Shown: positions 1 through 8,650, counted from the first letter of the stretch. The stretch: 64,000 bases of DNA from JBMORL01 sp049322335 (GCA_049322335.1 JBMORL010000077.1:1-64000), one strand, 5' to 3'. The notes: generated by a model not told the origin, from the letters alone. A program made the numbers and translations.

Positions 1-127
1 CACAATGGTATGGCCAACCGAACGCAACAATAAACCTTATATCGTTTATCTTTCAGACGAATCCATTTTCTACAGGCGCCCGGTTATAAAACTGATGCTG
101 GTGGGCGAGGGGAAAGTGGGAGTGTGA
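1..127 (+). CDS. 3' end of an unidentified protein (partial)
   Basis: An open frame enters from the left edge (first complete codon at base 2) and stops with TGA at 125-127, giving the last 41 residues of a protein. The tail is mixed hydrophobic and charged and ends in VGEGKVGV. I recognise no domain. It is followed by a Bacteroidota-type promoter at 180-210, which supports this being a real gene end rather than a chance frame. Identity needs the upstream sequence. Confidence 0.5.
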   Translation, partial: TMVWPTERNNKPYIVYLSDESIFYRRPVIKLMLVGEGKVGV

Positions 128-179
128 ATAATGTTATTTTTTTCATAAAACCCCGGCTGGAAGCATAATTATTCCCCTT

Positions 180-210
180 TTGCCGGATTGAATTACATCT
201 TTTACATTTG
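180..210 (+). promoter_or_regulatory. Bacteroidota-type promoter for the tRNA locus
   Basis: TTG at 180-182, a 20-nt spacer, then TACATTTG at 203-210 matches the Bacteroidota housekeeping consensus TTG-N19-21-TAnnTTTG exactly. Transcription would start at about 216-218, just before the first tRNA-like copy at 224, so the two altered copies and the intact tRNA should lie on one primary transcript. Confidence 0.7.
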
Positions 211-223
211 CACTCTGTTTTCC

Positions 224-397
224 GGGCCCCTAGCTCAGTCCGCCTCAGGCGGAAGCATCAGACTCCCCCGATAGCCATCGGGGCAGAGGGACAGGAATAA
301 AAGTTAGTTTGGGCCCCTAGCTCAGTCCGCCTCAGGCGGAAGCATCAGACTCCCCCGATAGCTATCGGGGCAGAGGCACAGGAATAAAAATTAGTTT
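224..397 (+). repeat. Two tandem 87-bp tRNA-like units with palindromes in place of tRNA loops
   Basis: Units start at 224 and 311, and the intact tRNA follows at 398, keeping the 87-bp spacing. Each begins GGGCCCCTAGCTCAG, matching the tRNA 5' end. The D-loop is then replaced by the palindrome TCCGCCTCAGGCGGA (239-253, 326-340). AGCATC and AGACTC follow as in the tRNA. The end of the anticodon loop is replaced by an 18-bp palindrome, CCCCGATAGCCATCGGGG at 266-283 and CCCCGATAGCTATCGGGG at 353-370. Both rejoin the tRNA at CAGAGG and then lose the T-arm and 3' acceptor strand, so neither can be a functional tRNA. Seen directly. Whether they are inert debris, a mobile palindrome target or a functional RNA is unknown. 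Confidence 0.85.
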
Positions 398-471
398 GGG
401 CCCATAGCTCAGCTGGTTAGAGCATCTGACTCATAATCAGAGGGTCCTTGGTTCGAGCCCAAGTGGGCCCA
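398..471 (+). tRNA. tRNA-Met (anticodon CAT), possibly tRNA-Ile2
   Basis: A 74-nt cloverleaf. The acceptor stem GGGCCCA pairs with TGGGCCC (464-470) and the discriminator A is at 471. The D-arm starts TAGCTCAG. The anticodon stem TCTGA/TCAGA encloses loop CTCATAA, giving anticodon CAT. The T-stem CTTGG/CCAAG encloses loop TTCGAGC. No CCA is encoded, so it must be added after transcription. A CAT anticodon fits elongator Met or the lysidine-modified Ile2 tRNA; I favour Met but sequence alone does not settle it. It is the only intact copy in a locus with several damaged ones. Confidence 0.92.
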
Positions 472-477
472 CAGTGA

Positions 478-510
478 GAAAAAGTCTTGCAGAAATGCAG
501 GACTTTTTTG
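478..510 (+). terminator. Intrinsic terminator after the tRNA
   Basis: Hairpin with AAAAAGTC-TTGC on the 5' arm and GCAGGACTTTTTT on the 3' arm around a short loop, ending in a T run. A second copy with few mismatches lies at about 896-926 behind the partial tRNA repeat. Confidence 0.7.
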
Positions 511-525
511 TTAAATGAAGAAATT

Positions 526-834
526 ATGTTTTGTTGTTACATTCTTTTCAGTAAAAAACTTAACCGATATTATGTTGGGGCGTGTCACAATGATTTGAGT
601 GAAAGAATTAAAAAACACAATGAACATTTTTATGGCAATCTGCGGTTCACATCAAGGGCTTCTGATTGGGAACTTTTTCTGACACTTGAAGTATCGGATT
701 ATCCCGAGGCTACCAGAATAGAGAAACATATCAAAGCCATGAAAAGTAAAATATACATCGAAAACCTGAAAAAGTATCCGGAAATGACTGAGAAACTCAA
801 AAATAAATACAAAAGCATCAGACTCCCCCGATAG
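526..834 (+). CDS. GIY-YIG family endonuclease next to tRNA
   Basis: A 102-residue single-domain GIY-YIG nuclease. The core can be read as CYI (Y5), YYVG (residues 15-18), the conserved Arg in LSERIKKHN (R27) with H31, and the catalytic Glu in ATRIEKHIK (E66). Stand-alone proteins of this size (YhbQ-like) are common in Bacteroidota; their substrate is mostly unknown. I chose ATG 526 because the in-frame TTG at 487 lies inside the terminator hairpin. The last six residues (SIRLPR) and the TAG stop are encoded by the tRNA-derived repeat starting at 814, so the repeat closes the reading frame. The gene sits between two copies of the tRNA 3' half. A homing or tRNA-locus mobility role is inference. 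Confidence 0.85.
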   Translation: MFCCYILFSKKLNRYYVGACHNDLSERIKKHNEHFYGNLRFTSRASDWELFLTLEVSDYPEATRIEKHIKAMKSKIYIENLKKYPEMTEKLKNKYKSIRLPR

Positions 835-929
835 CTATCGGGGCAGAGGGTCCTTGGTTCTCCCGATAGTTATCGGGGCAAGTGGGCCCACGGTGAGAAA
901 AAGTCTTGCGGAAATGCAGGACTTTTGTG
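811..929 (+). repeat. Second copy of the tRNA 3' half, with palindromes in the anticodon and T loops
   Basis: From AGCATC (814) to the hairpin ending near 926 this repeats the tRNA 3' half and its terminator (421-510). The palindrome CCCCGATAGCTATCGGGG sits at 826-843 where the anticodon loop ends. A close variant (TCCCGATAG/TTATCGGGG, 861-878) replaces most of the T-loop. CAGAGGGTCCTTGGTTC between them and AGTGGGCCCAC after them match the tRNA. Together with 415-510 it forms long direct repeats around the GIY-YIG gene, like an attL/attR pair or a target duplication. Confidence 0.8.
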
Positions 930-973
930 TTTTTATTCAATAAATAACCCGGAAATTCGTTAGTTATAACATT

Positions 974-1780
974 ATGAAATTAAACCGGATTTTAGCGATT
1001 ATTCTTATCTCCTCCTGCACCTCTCCCGGGGGCGCACTTTGGGAAGCAACCCCCGGGCTTACAACGGCAGATTCGGTATATCTTGATCAGGCCCAAAAAA
1101 ACCGGGGAATAATGGATTTCAACGACATTTTATACAACGAATTTATCAGCGAATTTACCCTCACCGATTCCTTCAGGGTCGTTAACCGCTCAACAGATAC
1201 ACTTTTTATCAGTACAGCAAGCAGTGGACACACCGTTAGTGAATTTTCATCTGAAAAAATGCCACCATTTACATTTCAACAGGTAAACTATAAAAGCCAT
1301 ATTTCAGAAGATACAAAAGGGAAAATCAGCCGAACAATTACCCTGCTTGCAGAAACGAAAAGAGGAAAAAAGAAAAAACTTACCTATACTTTCTCCATGG
1401 AAATCATCCCTCAGAAAAAACCAGACGGGGATTGGGTGATTACTGCATATAAGACCGCTGAAACCAAAAGCCAAAAAGAACCCGAACACCAGGTGATGCG
1501 ATTGAACTGGAAAAGTTGGGGAAAAAATACCGGGTTCATTCACCTGGGCACCTTTCATGAATACCAGGCAGAATATGTGATAAGTGAAAAGGGAAAAATA
1601 CTTTTCCTTACTCTCCCTGCTGTGATCACCTCGGCCTGTTGCCCTACGGAAGATGACCGGCAACTGGGAACTTTATTCGATAAAATCGAATCGTATGAAC
1701 TCAGGGGAGATACACTTTTTCTAAGGGGAAAAAACGCATTTATAAAAATGGTCAGGGCTGAAAAATATTTTTCAGACTAA
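974..1780 (+). CDS. Hypothetical lipoprotein
   Basis: A 268-residue protein with a short hydrophobic N-terminus and the lipobox ISSC at about residues 12-15, so predicted to be lipid-anchored after signal peptidase II cleavage. The rest is a mixed polar sequence with no domain I recognise. Its stop lies 4 bp from the stop of the convergent SGNH-like gene, leaving no room for a terminator between them. Start is ATG 974 with no better alternative. Function unknown. Confidence 0.7.
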   Translation: MKLNRILAIILISSCTSPGGALWEATPGLTTADSVYLDQAQKNRGIMDFNDILYNEFISEFTLTDSFRVVNRSTDTLFISTASSGHTVSEFSSEKMPPFTFQQVNYKSHISEDTKGKISRTITLLAETKRGKKKKLTYTFSMEIIPQKKPDGDWVITAYKTAETKSQKEPEHQVMRLNWKSWGKNTGFIHLGTFHEYQAEYVISEKGKILFLTLPAVITSACCPTEDDRQLGTLFDKIESYELRGDTLFLRGKNAFIKMVRAEKYFSD

Positions 1781-1784
1781 ATTT

Positions 1785-3119
1785 TTAAGGAAAGATCACC
1801 CCGTTACAATCCGCACAATGTATAGCGGGCAATGTGCTTCCGTAATACGCATTAATGGCCAGGATAAATTGATTGGCAATCAAAGCAGCTCCTTTTTGAG
1901 TGGGATAAAAGCCGTCCAGCGAATAAAAACCGCCACTCACAAATTCTGCATCAATCTCTACTCCGTTAGACATGATCCCGGTTTTCACATTGGCAAAATA
2001 GGTATTCATATCTGCAACCGCCAAACCGTATTGGGCGGCTTTTTGAATAATAACAGCGTTATAATCGCTGATCATCTGGTCGAGAAAAGTTACTTCAGAA
2101 GAGTCAAGGGAATAACGATCGTGGATAACGTTGACAAGAATGCCATAATAATAACACTTCATCGAATCAATGGGAACGGAAAGCGTGATGTATTCGTCAC
2201 TGATCATTTGCCGGTAACCACTGGGAGCCGCAGGATCTTCAATTACAAAACCGTTTTTCCCCGCCTGGAAACTGATATGCGGCATTCCGAATGAAACATA
2301 CAATGCGGTAAGAGAATCTGCATCATCCTGTTCAAGATCGGCACCGTTCCAGGTTACTAATGAATAGTAGGGAAAGTTTCTAAAATCAGGTAGAGTGGCC
2401 AGAATTCCTTTCGCGCCATTGTTTACCATTGGCAGAAGAATGGAATCAAGACCCGCAGCAAAAGAAGAGGAGGAATTGATCGTGCAGTTAAATCCCCCGT
2501 TTCGTGCGTAATAAAAAATATCTTCCATTCCCAGCCATGCGGCAAAAAAAGAAGGCTGGCGGGATGCAGCGGCAGCAGCAGGCGATAATCCTGAAAAATT
2601 TCCTGCTACACGGTTCCAGTAAACATTGGTTGTATTTAATGCGGCTGAGTTAAGGTCAGCAACGTTGGCAAACGGCACGGTAAAATCGTCAAGCGAACTA
2701 ACGGATTGCGAACTTAAGTAAGAGGCCTCGCTGCCGGCAGAGTGAAAACTTTTTAAGGGAGAAAGGGAAGAAACGCCTTCGCAATCGGTTTTGTATCCCA
2801 GGCGGCTGGCGGTAACGTAAATACCTTCCCAGGGTTTTGAACTTGTTCCCAATCCCGAATTGTCAGGCATCAGCGCCTGGTTGAAAGAAGTGCTTCCGGC
2901 CTGTTGAAGGGAAGAGAATAACAGTGCGGGGATGGATCTTGACTGCGCTTCCTGCCACATGGCCCCGTCCTGGTAACCGGCCATATATCCGTCTCCGATA
3001 GCCACAAATCGGGTAAAATCCGCATTTCCGCTATGAATATGTGGCAATTCTACTTTGGGTGTGCAGGCAAAAAATAACACTGCAACGGCAAAAGGGATAA
3101 CAATCGGTTTTACTTTCAT
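1785..3119 (-). CDS. SGNH/GDSL-fold lipoprotein lacking catalytic residues
   Basis: 444 residues, lipobox FFAC near residue 21. It resembles Bacteroidota GDSL-type lipoproteins, which read GDS or GNSLxxG at block I, GNND at block III and DGxHP at the end. Here block I reads GDGYMAG (residues 42-48), so the nucleophile Ser is Gly. Block III reads GMED (197-200), so the oxyanion Asn is Glu. The last block reads DGFYP (402-406), so the catalytic His is Tyr. The fold context is otherwise retained, pointing to a pseudoenzyme or binding protein. ATG 3119 is used because the upstream in-frame TTG adds only three residues. It is divergent from the phosphatase gene, 37 bp away. Confidence 0.75.
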   Translation of the reverse strand: MKVKPIVIPFAVAVLFFACTPKVELPHIHSGNADFTRFVAIGDGYMAGYQDGAMWQEAQSRSIPALLFSSLQQAGSTSFNQALMPDNSGLGTSSKPWEGIYVTASRLGYKTDCEGVSSLSPLKSFHSAGSEASYLSSQSVSSLDDFTVPFANVADLNSAALNTTNVYWNRVAGNFSGLSPAAAAASRQPSFFAAWLGMEDIFYYARNGGFNCTINSSSSFAAGLDSILLPMVNNGAKGILATLPDFRNFPYYSLVTWNGADLEQDDADSLTALYVSFGMPHISFQAGKNGFVIEDPAAPSGYRQMISDEYITLSVPIDSMKCYYYGILVNVIHDRYSLDSSEVTFLDQMISDYNAVIIQKAAQYGLAVADMNTYFANVKTGIMSNGVEIDAEFVSGGFYSLDGFYPTQKGAALIANQFILAINAYYGSTLPAIHCADCNGVIFP

Positions 3120-3156
3120 AATTAGCAAAGCTAAAAATAGGAAAAAAGAAAATGCA

Positions 3157-5316
3157 ATGAGTGTGAATGGCCAAAAAATTAATAAATTTAGGCATCACCA
3201 CAAATCAATACTTCTGTATAAGCGGCATATACTATTTTTTTCACTGTTACTGACAGCGGTTTTACCGGCAAAAGCAGGAAGCAGCGATGATTCACTGATG
3301 AAGATATGGGATAACCGCCAATTGCATGATACGGTCCGGTTTGAAGCCCTGGGTAAGCTTTCACGGAATTTTAGTTTTTCAGATCCCGATTCTTCACTGG
3401 TGCTGGCACAAATGCTGTTTAAGGCGGCTTCTGTGAAGTCGATGCACAGGTGGATGGGGAGTGCTCAAAACACCATTGGTATTTGTTATTGGGTGAAGGG
3501 AGAATTTACTCCCGCTCTCGAAGCCTACGAGTTTTCACTGGAAATGTATGAAAAGTGTAATAACAAAAAAGGAATGAGCAATGCATATAACAATATCGGC
3601 CTCATTCATGCGCAACAGGGAAATCACCAGGTAGCGATAAAGTTTTTGCATAAAAGCCTTGCCATGGAAGAAGAAATGGGAAACCGCCTGGGCGTGGTGA
3701 TGTCGTTCAATAATATCGCACAATTGTATACCGACCAGCGGAATTATCCCAAAGCATTGCAATATCTTGAAAAATCGGAAGCGCTTTCGGTTACTCCCGA
3801 ATTTGATGACGCACTGGCCAACTGCTATAACATTTATGGTGTGGTTTACTACGAGTTAAAAAAATATGATACCTCGCTGGCTTATTATAACAAAAGTCTT
3901 GAAATCCAAAAAAAATTCAAAAACGAGAAAGCCATAGCCGGATTATATATCAATATTGGCCTGATATATCGTGAAAAAAAGGATTATGATGAATCCGACA
4001 GGTATTTTATGGAAAGCTTTTCAATGAATGAAAAAATAAATCATCCGGAAGGAGTCATTGCGTCCTACAGTAATCTTGGAACCAATCAACTAAGAAGAAA
4101 TAATTTTCGTGAAGCAGAAAAATGGTGTGTAAAAGGATTGCAGCAAACGGTGGACATGGGATGGATCGGTGATGAAATATTTTTATGTGAATGCCTGTAT
4201 AAAGCCTATAGCGGGATGGGCGATCATAAAAAGGCGTATGATTTTCACGTAAGATATACAGCATTGTCTGATTCACTGGTGAACGAAGAAAAATTAATTG
4301 AAATTACCCAGAATGAATTTCAGTTTGAATATGCCAAAAAAGCAGCGGCCGACAGCATTCGTCACGAAGAACAGCAAAAAATCACAAAAGCCGAACTCGC
4401 TGCCAGTGAAGCACAATTAAAAACAGAACAAACACAAAAATACATGTTGTTTGGAGGAATCGGGCTGGTGATGGTGTTTTCACTTTTTATTTTCGACCGG
4501 TTCAGGGTGACGCGTAAACAAAAAAAGATTATTGAAATACAAAAAGCAGAAGTAGAAACCAAACAAAATGAAATTCTCGATTCCATTCATTACGCCAAAC
4601 AGATTCAAAATGCATTAATGCGCGATGAACGCGAATTTTCCCATGGCAAAAAAGAATGTTTTATTTTATTTCGTCCCCGTGATATTGTTTCGGGAGATTT
4701 TTACTGGTCGTTTGAAAAAGAGAATCATTTATATTTTGCTGCTGCCGATTGCACCGGGCATGGTGTGCCGGGAGCTTTTCTTACTATGCTGGCCGTGTCC
4801 ACACTCAATGAAATTACAGCATCAGGCGAATCTCTTTCTCCGGCCGGGATACTGGATGCGCTTCGCAAAAAAATAGTAAGTGAACTTTCACAGTCGGGAA
4901 AGCGCGTGGCCCGTGACGGCCTGGATATTTCGCTGATGAAAATGGATCTTTCTTCAGGAGAAATTCAATGGGCAGGAGCCAATAATCCATTGGTAATTGC
5001 AGACAACACCGGGCTCAAAGAAATAAAAGGCGATGCACAGCCGGTGGGATTTTCAGAAAAACAAATACCTTTCAAAAATAACTCGTTTCGGATTTCAGCA
5101 GGATCGATGGTTTACCTTTTCACTGATGGCTATGCCGATCAGTTTGGAGGCCCGTCCGGAAAAAAAATGAAAAAATCGGTGATGTTTTCGCTTTTGAAAG
5201 AAATTCATCATCTTCCCTTGTTGCAACAAAAAAATCAACTTGAAATTTTTTTTACAAAGTGGAAAGGCAATCATGAACAGGTAGATGATGTGTGCATAAT
5301 TGGCATCCGGCAATAA
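3157..5316 (+). CDS. TPR repeat, membrane-anchored PP2C/SpoIIE-type serine phosphatase
   Basis: 719 residues. A hydrophobic stretch at about 20-40 is the likely signal/anchor and ends AKAG. TPR repeats run about 85-370, followed by a helical linker, a transmembrane helix near 428-450, a short coiled coil, then a SpoIIE-like PP2C domain from about 500 to the end. Metal-binding Asp motifs are visible: SGDFYW (about 512), DCTGHG (about 531), FTDGY (about 655) and DDVCI (about 710). Such proteins dephosphorylate anti-sigma or anti-anti-sigma type partners; no partner gene is adjacent. ATG 3157 is preferred over upstream starts that would overlap the divergent gene. Confidence 0.88.
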   Translation: MSVNGQKINKFRHHHKSILLYKRHILFFSLLLTAVLPAKAGSSDDSLMKIWDNRQLHDTVRFEALGKLSRNFSFSDPDSSLVLAQMLFKAASVKSMHRWMGSAQNTIGICYWVKGEFTPALEAYEFSLEMYEKCNNKKGMSNAYNNIGLIHAQQGNHQVAIKFLHKSLAMEEEMGNRLGVVMSFNNIAQLYTDQRNYPKALQYLEKSEALSVTPEFDDALANCYNIYGVVYYELKKYDTSLAYYNKSLEIQKKFKNEKAIAGLYINIGLIYREKKDYDESDRYFMESFSMNEKINHPEGVIASYSNLGTNQLRRNNFREAEKWCVKGLQQTVDMGWIGDEIFLCECLYKAYSGMGDHKKAYDFHVRYTALSDSLVNEEKLIEITQNEFQFEYAKKAAADSIRHEEQQKITKAELAASEAQLKTEQTQKYMLFGGIGLVMVFSLFIFDRFRVTRKQKKIIEIQKAEVETKQNEILDSIHYAKQIQNALMRDEREFSHGKKECFILFRPRDIVSGDFYWSFEKENHLYFAAADCTGHGVPGAFLTMLAVSTLNEITASGESLSPAGILDALRKKIVSELSQSGKRVARDGLDISLMKMDLSSGEIQWAGANNPLVIADNTGLKEIKGDAQPVGFSEKQIPFKNNSFRISAGSMVYLFTDGYADQFGGPSGKKMKKSVMFSLLKEIHHLPLLQQKNQLEIFFTKWKGNHEQVDDVCIIGIRQ

Positions 5317-5357
5317 TAAAAATGTTCTGCCCCGGGTAGTGTTTTTCTATTTCAATT

Positions 5358-8300
5358 TTATTTCAATACCACATCCCCGATTTTGATCACTTCTTTCCCG
5401 GTGGATAATCTTCTCACAATCTCCTGCATTTTTTGTGTGGGTTTTCCGTAGTCGGTATAGATTTGAATGACGATGGTTGACGGGCCGATAACGCTCATTG
5501 CACTTTGCCCGTAATAATTCGCTTCCACGAGATAATTTCCTTCCAGCGTGTAATGTAACATGTATTCTTCGGGACCATAACCTCTCGTAAAATCGCGCGA
5601 TAATCTTCCGCCAATGGCTGTGAGCGGGTGACTGTAATAACATTTTTCTCCGGTAGGTTCGGTTACCCACAGATCAATATCGCAGTTGTCGGTATCCCAG
5701 CAAATCACTACGCGTGTTGCTGCTGTCATGTTACCGATAAAACGTGAATCGATGCGCGACAGATCCAGTTTTTGTCCGCAGGTGGAAATGATGTTGTTCA
5801 TTTCTGTGAGCACAATCGCCTCTATTTCCGGGAAACGATCATTCCAGTCTTCTTCAATCACTTTATACAATGTGTCAATGGCAGCCTGGTATTGTTTGTC
5901 GCGTGCAAGAGCCAAACCAAGATCTCTCCACGTTTGCGGTTCTTCCGGGCGAAGTTTCGCTACTTTGCGGAACATTTCAATGGAATGTTTGGTTTCCCCC
6001 GATTGCAAAATACGGTGAGCCAGTACGCGCATCATGGCATAATCATCATAACGGAGTTCGGCTATGTTGGAAAACACAAGTAATCCCCATTCCTGTTTTC
6101 CGCGTTTGATCATGTATTCTCCCACATCCAGGTAAAAAGGCGCCACATACAAATAATCTTTCCGTAGTTTTAAGTATTCATTATACAATTCGGCATCCGC
6201 TACTTTGGATAATTTTTCTATGTAAGGCGCATCCGATTTCCATTCCTCCAGTTTTATTTCGGGCTTACCTTCCAGCTCAAAAGCCTTTAGCTTGGATTTT
6301 TCATCCAACATAGAGGCATTCTGATCACGCATAGCTGAATAATGAAGCGCTTCCCTGTAATGCTGAACATCCGATAACATAATTTTATTTGCTTCAATTG
6401 AAACGAAATCTTCTTTTTTCAATTCGTTTTTTCTCAGCAACTCCTGTTTTCTGTTATAGGCCACCGGATCACGCAAACTATCTATCGTGTTTTGCAACCC
6501 CGTAATTTTTTGTTTCAGCGAATCGATGGTTTGTTCACGGAGTTCAACCTGGCGCAAAGCTTCTTCATACAGGTTTTTCATGGAATCGAGTTCCTTTTCT
6601 TTTTTCTCCAATACAATTTTCCATCGTGCTGCTTCTTCTTCCACCAGTTTTTTTGCTTTTATTCCGGCAATGGTATCATAATAATCCGTTTGCCACCAGT
6701 TCAGTTTTTTCGAATACATTTCTTCCACTTTTTGTATTCTTTTCTCCGTCACCGAATCTTTTTCTTTTTTCATGCTTTCGGCCATCGCCTTGTATTCGTT
6801 CATCAATTCTTCCGGTGGAGTAATCTCATAATGCACATAATCACGAATATCATCCAGAACAATGAGCGAAGTAAAAGGAGAAACAATGGAATACTTGGTG
6901 GAATGGGAAATGATCTTTTCTTTATTTTTTTCAGGAAGCGGAAGAAGACGATTCAGTTTTTGTAAAGCCCACATGCGTTCCACCACATTCGATCCCGAAA
7001 TTTCATTTTCACGTGAAAAACTGATCGTTTCAGTATGCAGTATTTGCCCGGGAATTCCGAATTGAAGTGAAAGATCAAAATCATTGGAAGAAGAAATTCC
7101 GGACAGGGTAAATCCATAACCGTTTTTACAGTGTATATCGTAATACACATCGTTAACAGTTACATCAGAAGTATATCCATACAATGAAACAGCCGGGGTG
7201 GAAATTTCGTTCAGCGCTTCTTTCATTTCAAGTGTAGCCAGGTTAATCATCTTTCCTCCTGAAGCAGATGAAACAAAACCAAGATAACTGAAGTCGGATG
7301 AAGTTCCCGAAACAATACTATAAACCGGAATTTTTCCGAATTTTATTTCTTCCTCACCAAAACTGGAGATGCCATCCGATACCAGTAAAATTTCATCTGC
7401 TTTTACAGAAGAAAGATCCAGTGTCCCCAGTTGAGTAGCTCCGTCAAAAGGAAGCGAACGGAGATAGTGTACCAGTCGCTCGGTGTTCCCGTCCGAAATT
7501 TTAAATGTTTTTGGTGAAGAAGATTGGATATTGCAAGTCACTACTTTTACTTCTGCGTTTTTCAACAATGCAAAATATTCTTTCAGAAATTGAATTTCTT
7601 TTTCCGTATGGCGCTGCATTCCTGAAAAAGAATTATCCCAAACGATCAGAATCGATGAGGGATTTTTCTTTACCGGTTTTATATCGGGAACAAAAACAGT
7701 GACGCTGAAAAAATAACCGTCTCCCTTTTTACTTTTTTGAGTAAATACTTTTTGTCCCGAACCATCTTTTGGGATGGTGTACACAATAGTGGTGTTTACC
7801 AAAATATTTTCTTTTTTGTTTTCAGAAATCCATGTCCATTCTTTCCTTGTAAAGTTTTGGGAAACCAGGTCGTTCTTTTTAAGCTGCGGTTCGCGGCTTT
7901 CACCATTCACAATTATTTTCAGGGTGAAATTTTTGATTTTAGCATTCATCATCAGCGGCACTTCCACATTAATTTCTTCCTGGAATTTTATGGGAATTAT
8001 TTTTTCGGTAGTGATCATGATCTGCCGCGTTCCTTTGGCCGGAATAGGAAAAACGCGTGCGCGGTAATTATTTCCTTTGGTTTTTTCCAGCAAAGCCGGA
8101 TCCACTCTTCTTCGTTCAATATCTTCAAATACTTTTTGTCCCTTGTTTTTGTCCACCACCACACCTTCCCGCATTTTTCCGTTGATGTCAAGGGCAAATC
8201 GTACTACATTTTCACCTTCTCCTAACGGAAACTCAAGATTTCCTTCCAGTTGCCGGTCGAATTCGTTTAAAAAAGTGAAGTAATATGTATTGGTTACCCG

Positions 8301-8471
8301 GTTGCCGGTAAATTCCGAAGTGCATTCCACCGAAGTGATTTTCAGATCAGTTTCTTTGGCTCCCGTGGGACTTTTTACAGTCAACCTTGTATATTCCTGC
8401 TGGGCATCCGTAGAGGAAGCTAGTGTAACAGAGTAAGAGAGCAGGAGTAGGGAGGGTAAAAATCGGGCCAT
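5358..8471 (-). CDS. Secreted VIT/vWA/TPR/DUF2135 protein
   Basis: 1037 residues with an N-terminal signal peptide. Domains in order: VIT (about 25-150), von Willebrand A (about 268-430), a long Lys/Glu-rich coiled coil (about 560-700), TPR-like repeats (about 820-910) and DUF2135 (about 950-1025). The vWA metal site is intact: DNSFS fits DxSxS, and a Thr in DGATQLG and LLVSDG follow. VIT/vWA pairs occur in inter-alpha-trypsin inhibitor-like proteins and bacterial relatives whose role is unclear. The protein probably binds a protein partner outside the inner membrane. Start ATG 8471. It is convergent with the phosphatase gene, stops 41 bp apart. Confidence 0.85.
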   Translation of the reverse strand: MARFLPSLLLLSYSVTLASSTDAQQEYTRLTVKSPTGAKETDLKITSVECTSEFTGNRVTNTYYFTFLNEFDRQLEGNLEFPLGEGENVVRFALDINGKMREGVVVDKNKGQKVFEDIERRRVDPALLEKTKGNNYRARVFPIPAKGTRQIMITTEKIIPIKFQEEINVEVPLMMNAKIKNFTLKIIVNGESREPQLKKNDLVSQNFTRKEWTWISENKKENILVNTTIVYTIPKDGSGQKVFTQKSKKGDGYFFSVTVFVPDIKPVKKNPSSILIVWDNSFSGMQRHTEKEIQFLKEYFALLKNAEVKVVTCNIQSSSPKTFKISDGNTERLVHYLRSLPFDGATQLGTLDLSSVKADEILLVSDGISSFGEEEIKFGKIPVYSIVSGTSSDFSYLGFVSSASGGKMINLATLEMKEALNEISTPAVSLYGYTSDVTVNDVYYDIHCKNGYGFTLSGISSSNDFDLSLQFGIPGQILHTETISFSRENEISGSNVVERMWALQKLNRLLPLPEKNKEKIISHSTKYSIVSPFTSLIVLDDIRDYVHYEITPPEELMNEYKAMAESMKKEKDSVTEKRIQKVEEMYSKKLNWWQTDYYDTIAGIKAKKLVEEEAARWKIVLEKKEKELDSMKNLYEEALRQVELREQTIDSLKQKITGLQNTIDSLRDPVAYNRKQELLRKNELKKEDFVSIEANKIMLSDVQHYREALHYSAMRDQNASMLDEKSKLKAFELEGKPEIKLEEWKSDAPYIEKLSKVADAELYNEYLKLRKDYLYVAPFYLDVGEYMIKRGKQEWGLLVFSNIAELRYDDYAMMRVLAHRILQSGETKHSIEMFRKVAKLRPEEPQTWRDLGLALARDKQYQAAIDTLYKVIEEDWNDRFPEIEAIVLTEMNNIISTCGQKLDLSRIDSRFIGNMTAATRVVICWDTDNCDIDLWVTEPTGEKCYYSHPLTAIGGRLSRDFTRGYGPEEYMLHYTLEGNYLVEANYYGQSAMSVIGPSTIVIQIYTDYGKPTQKMQEIVRRLSTGKEVIKIGDVVLK

Positions 8472-8650
8472 GCTTTTGGTTTTGTGGTTATGGGAAAACG
8501 ATCATTTTCATGATTCCGTACATGCCGGAAAGGTAAAAGTTCATCATTCTGTGCCTTTTCGTCATTTATCTCCGCCAAACTATCACAATTTCCCCTCAAA
8601 TACGAACTTTTCGCCCGAAATTTCCGTAAAGTTTGTTTATACATCCCGCC

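Noticed and set aside
224..397. Two further tRNA genes
   Set aside because: They lack the T-arm, the 3' acceptor strand and a usable anticodon loop.
1304..1663. Long minus-strand frame opposite the lipoprotein gene
   Set aside because: Shadow of the real gene on the other strand; no signal, start context or family pattern.
6487..6965. Overlapping plus-strand frames rich in Phe and Ser
   Set aside because: Antisense to the Lys/Glu-rich coiled coil of the VIT/vWA protein, which explains the composition.
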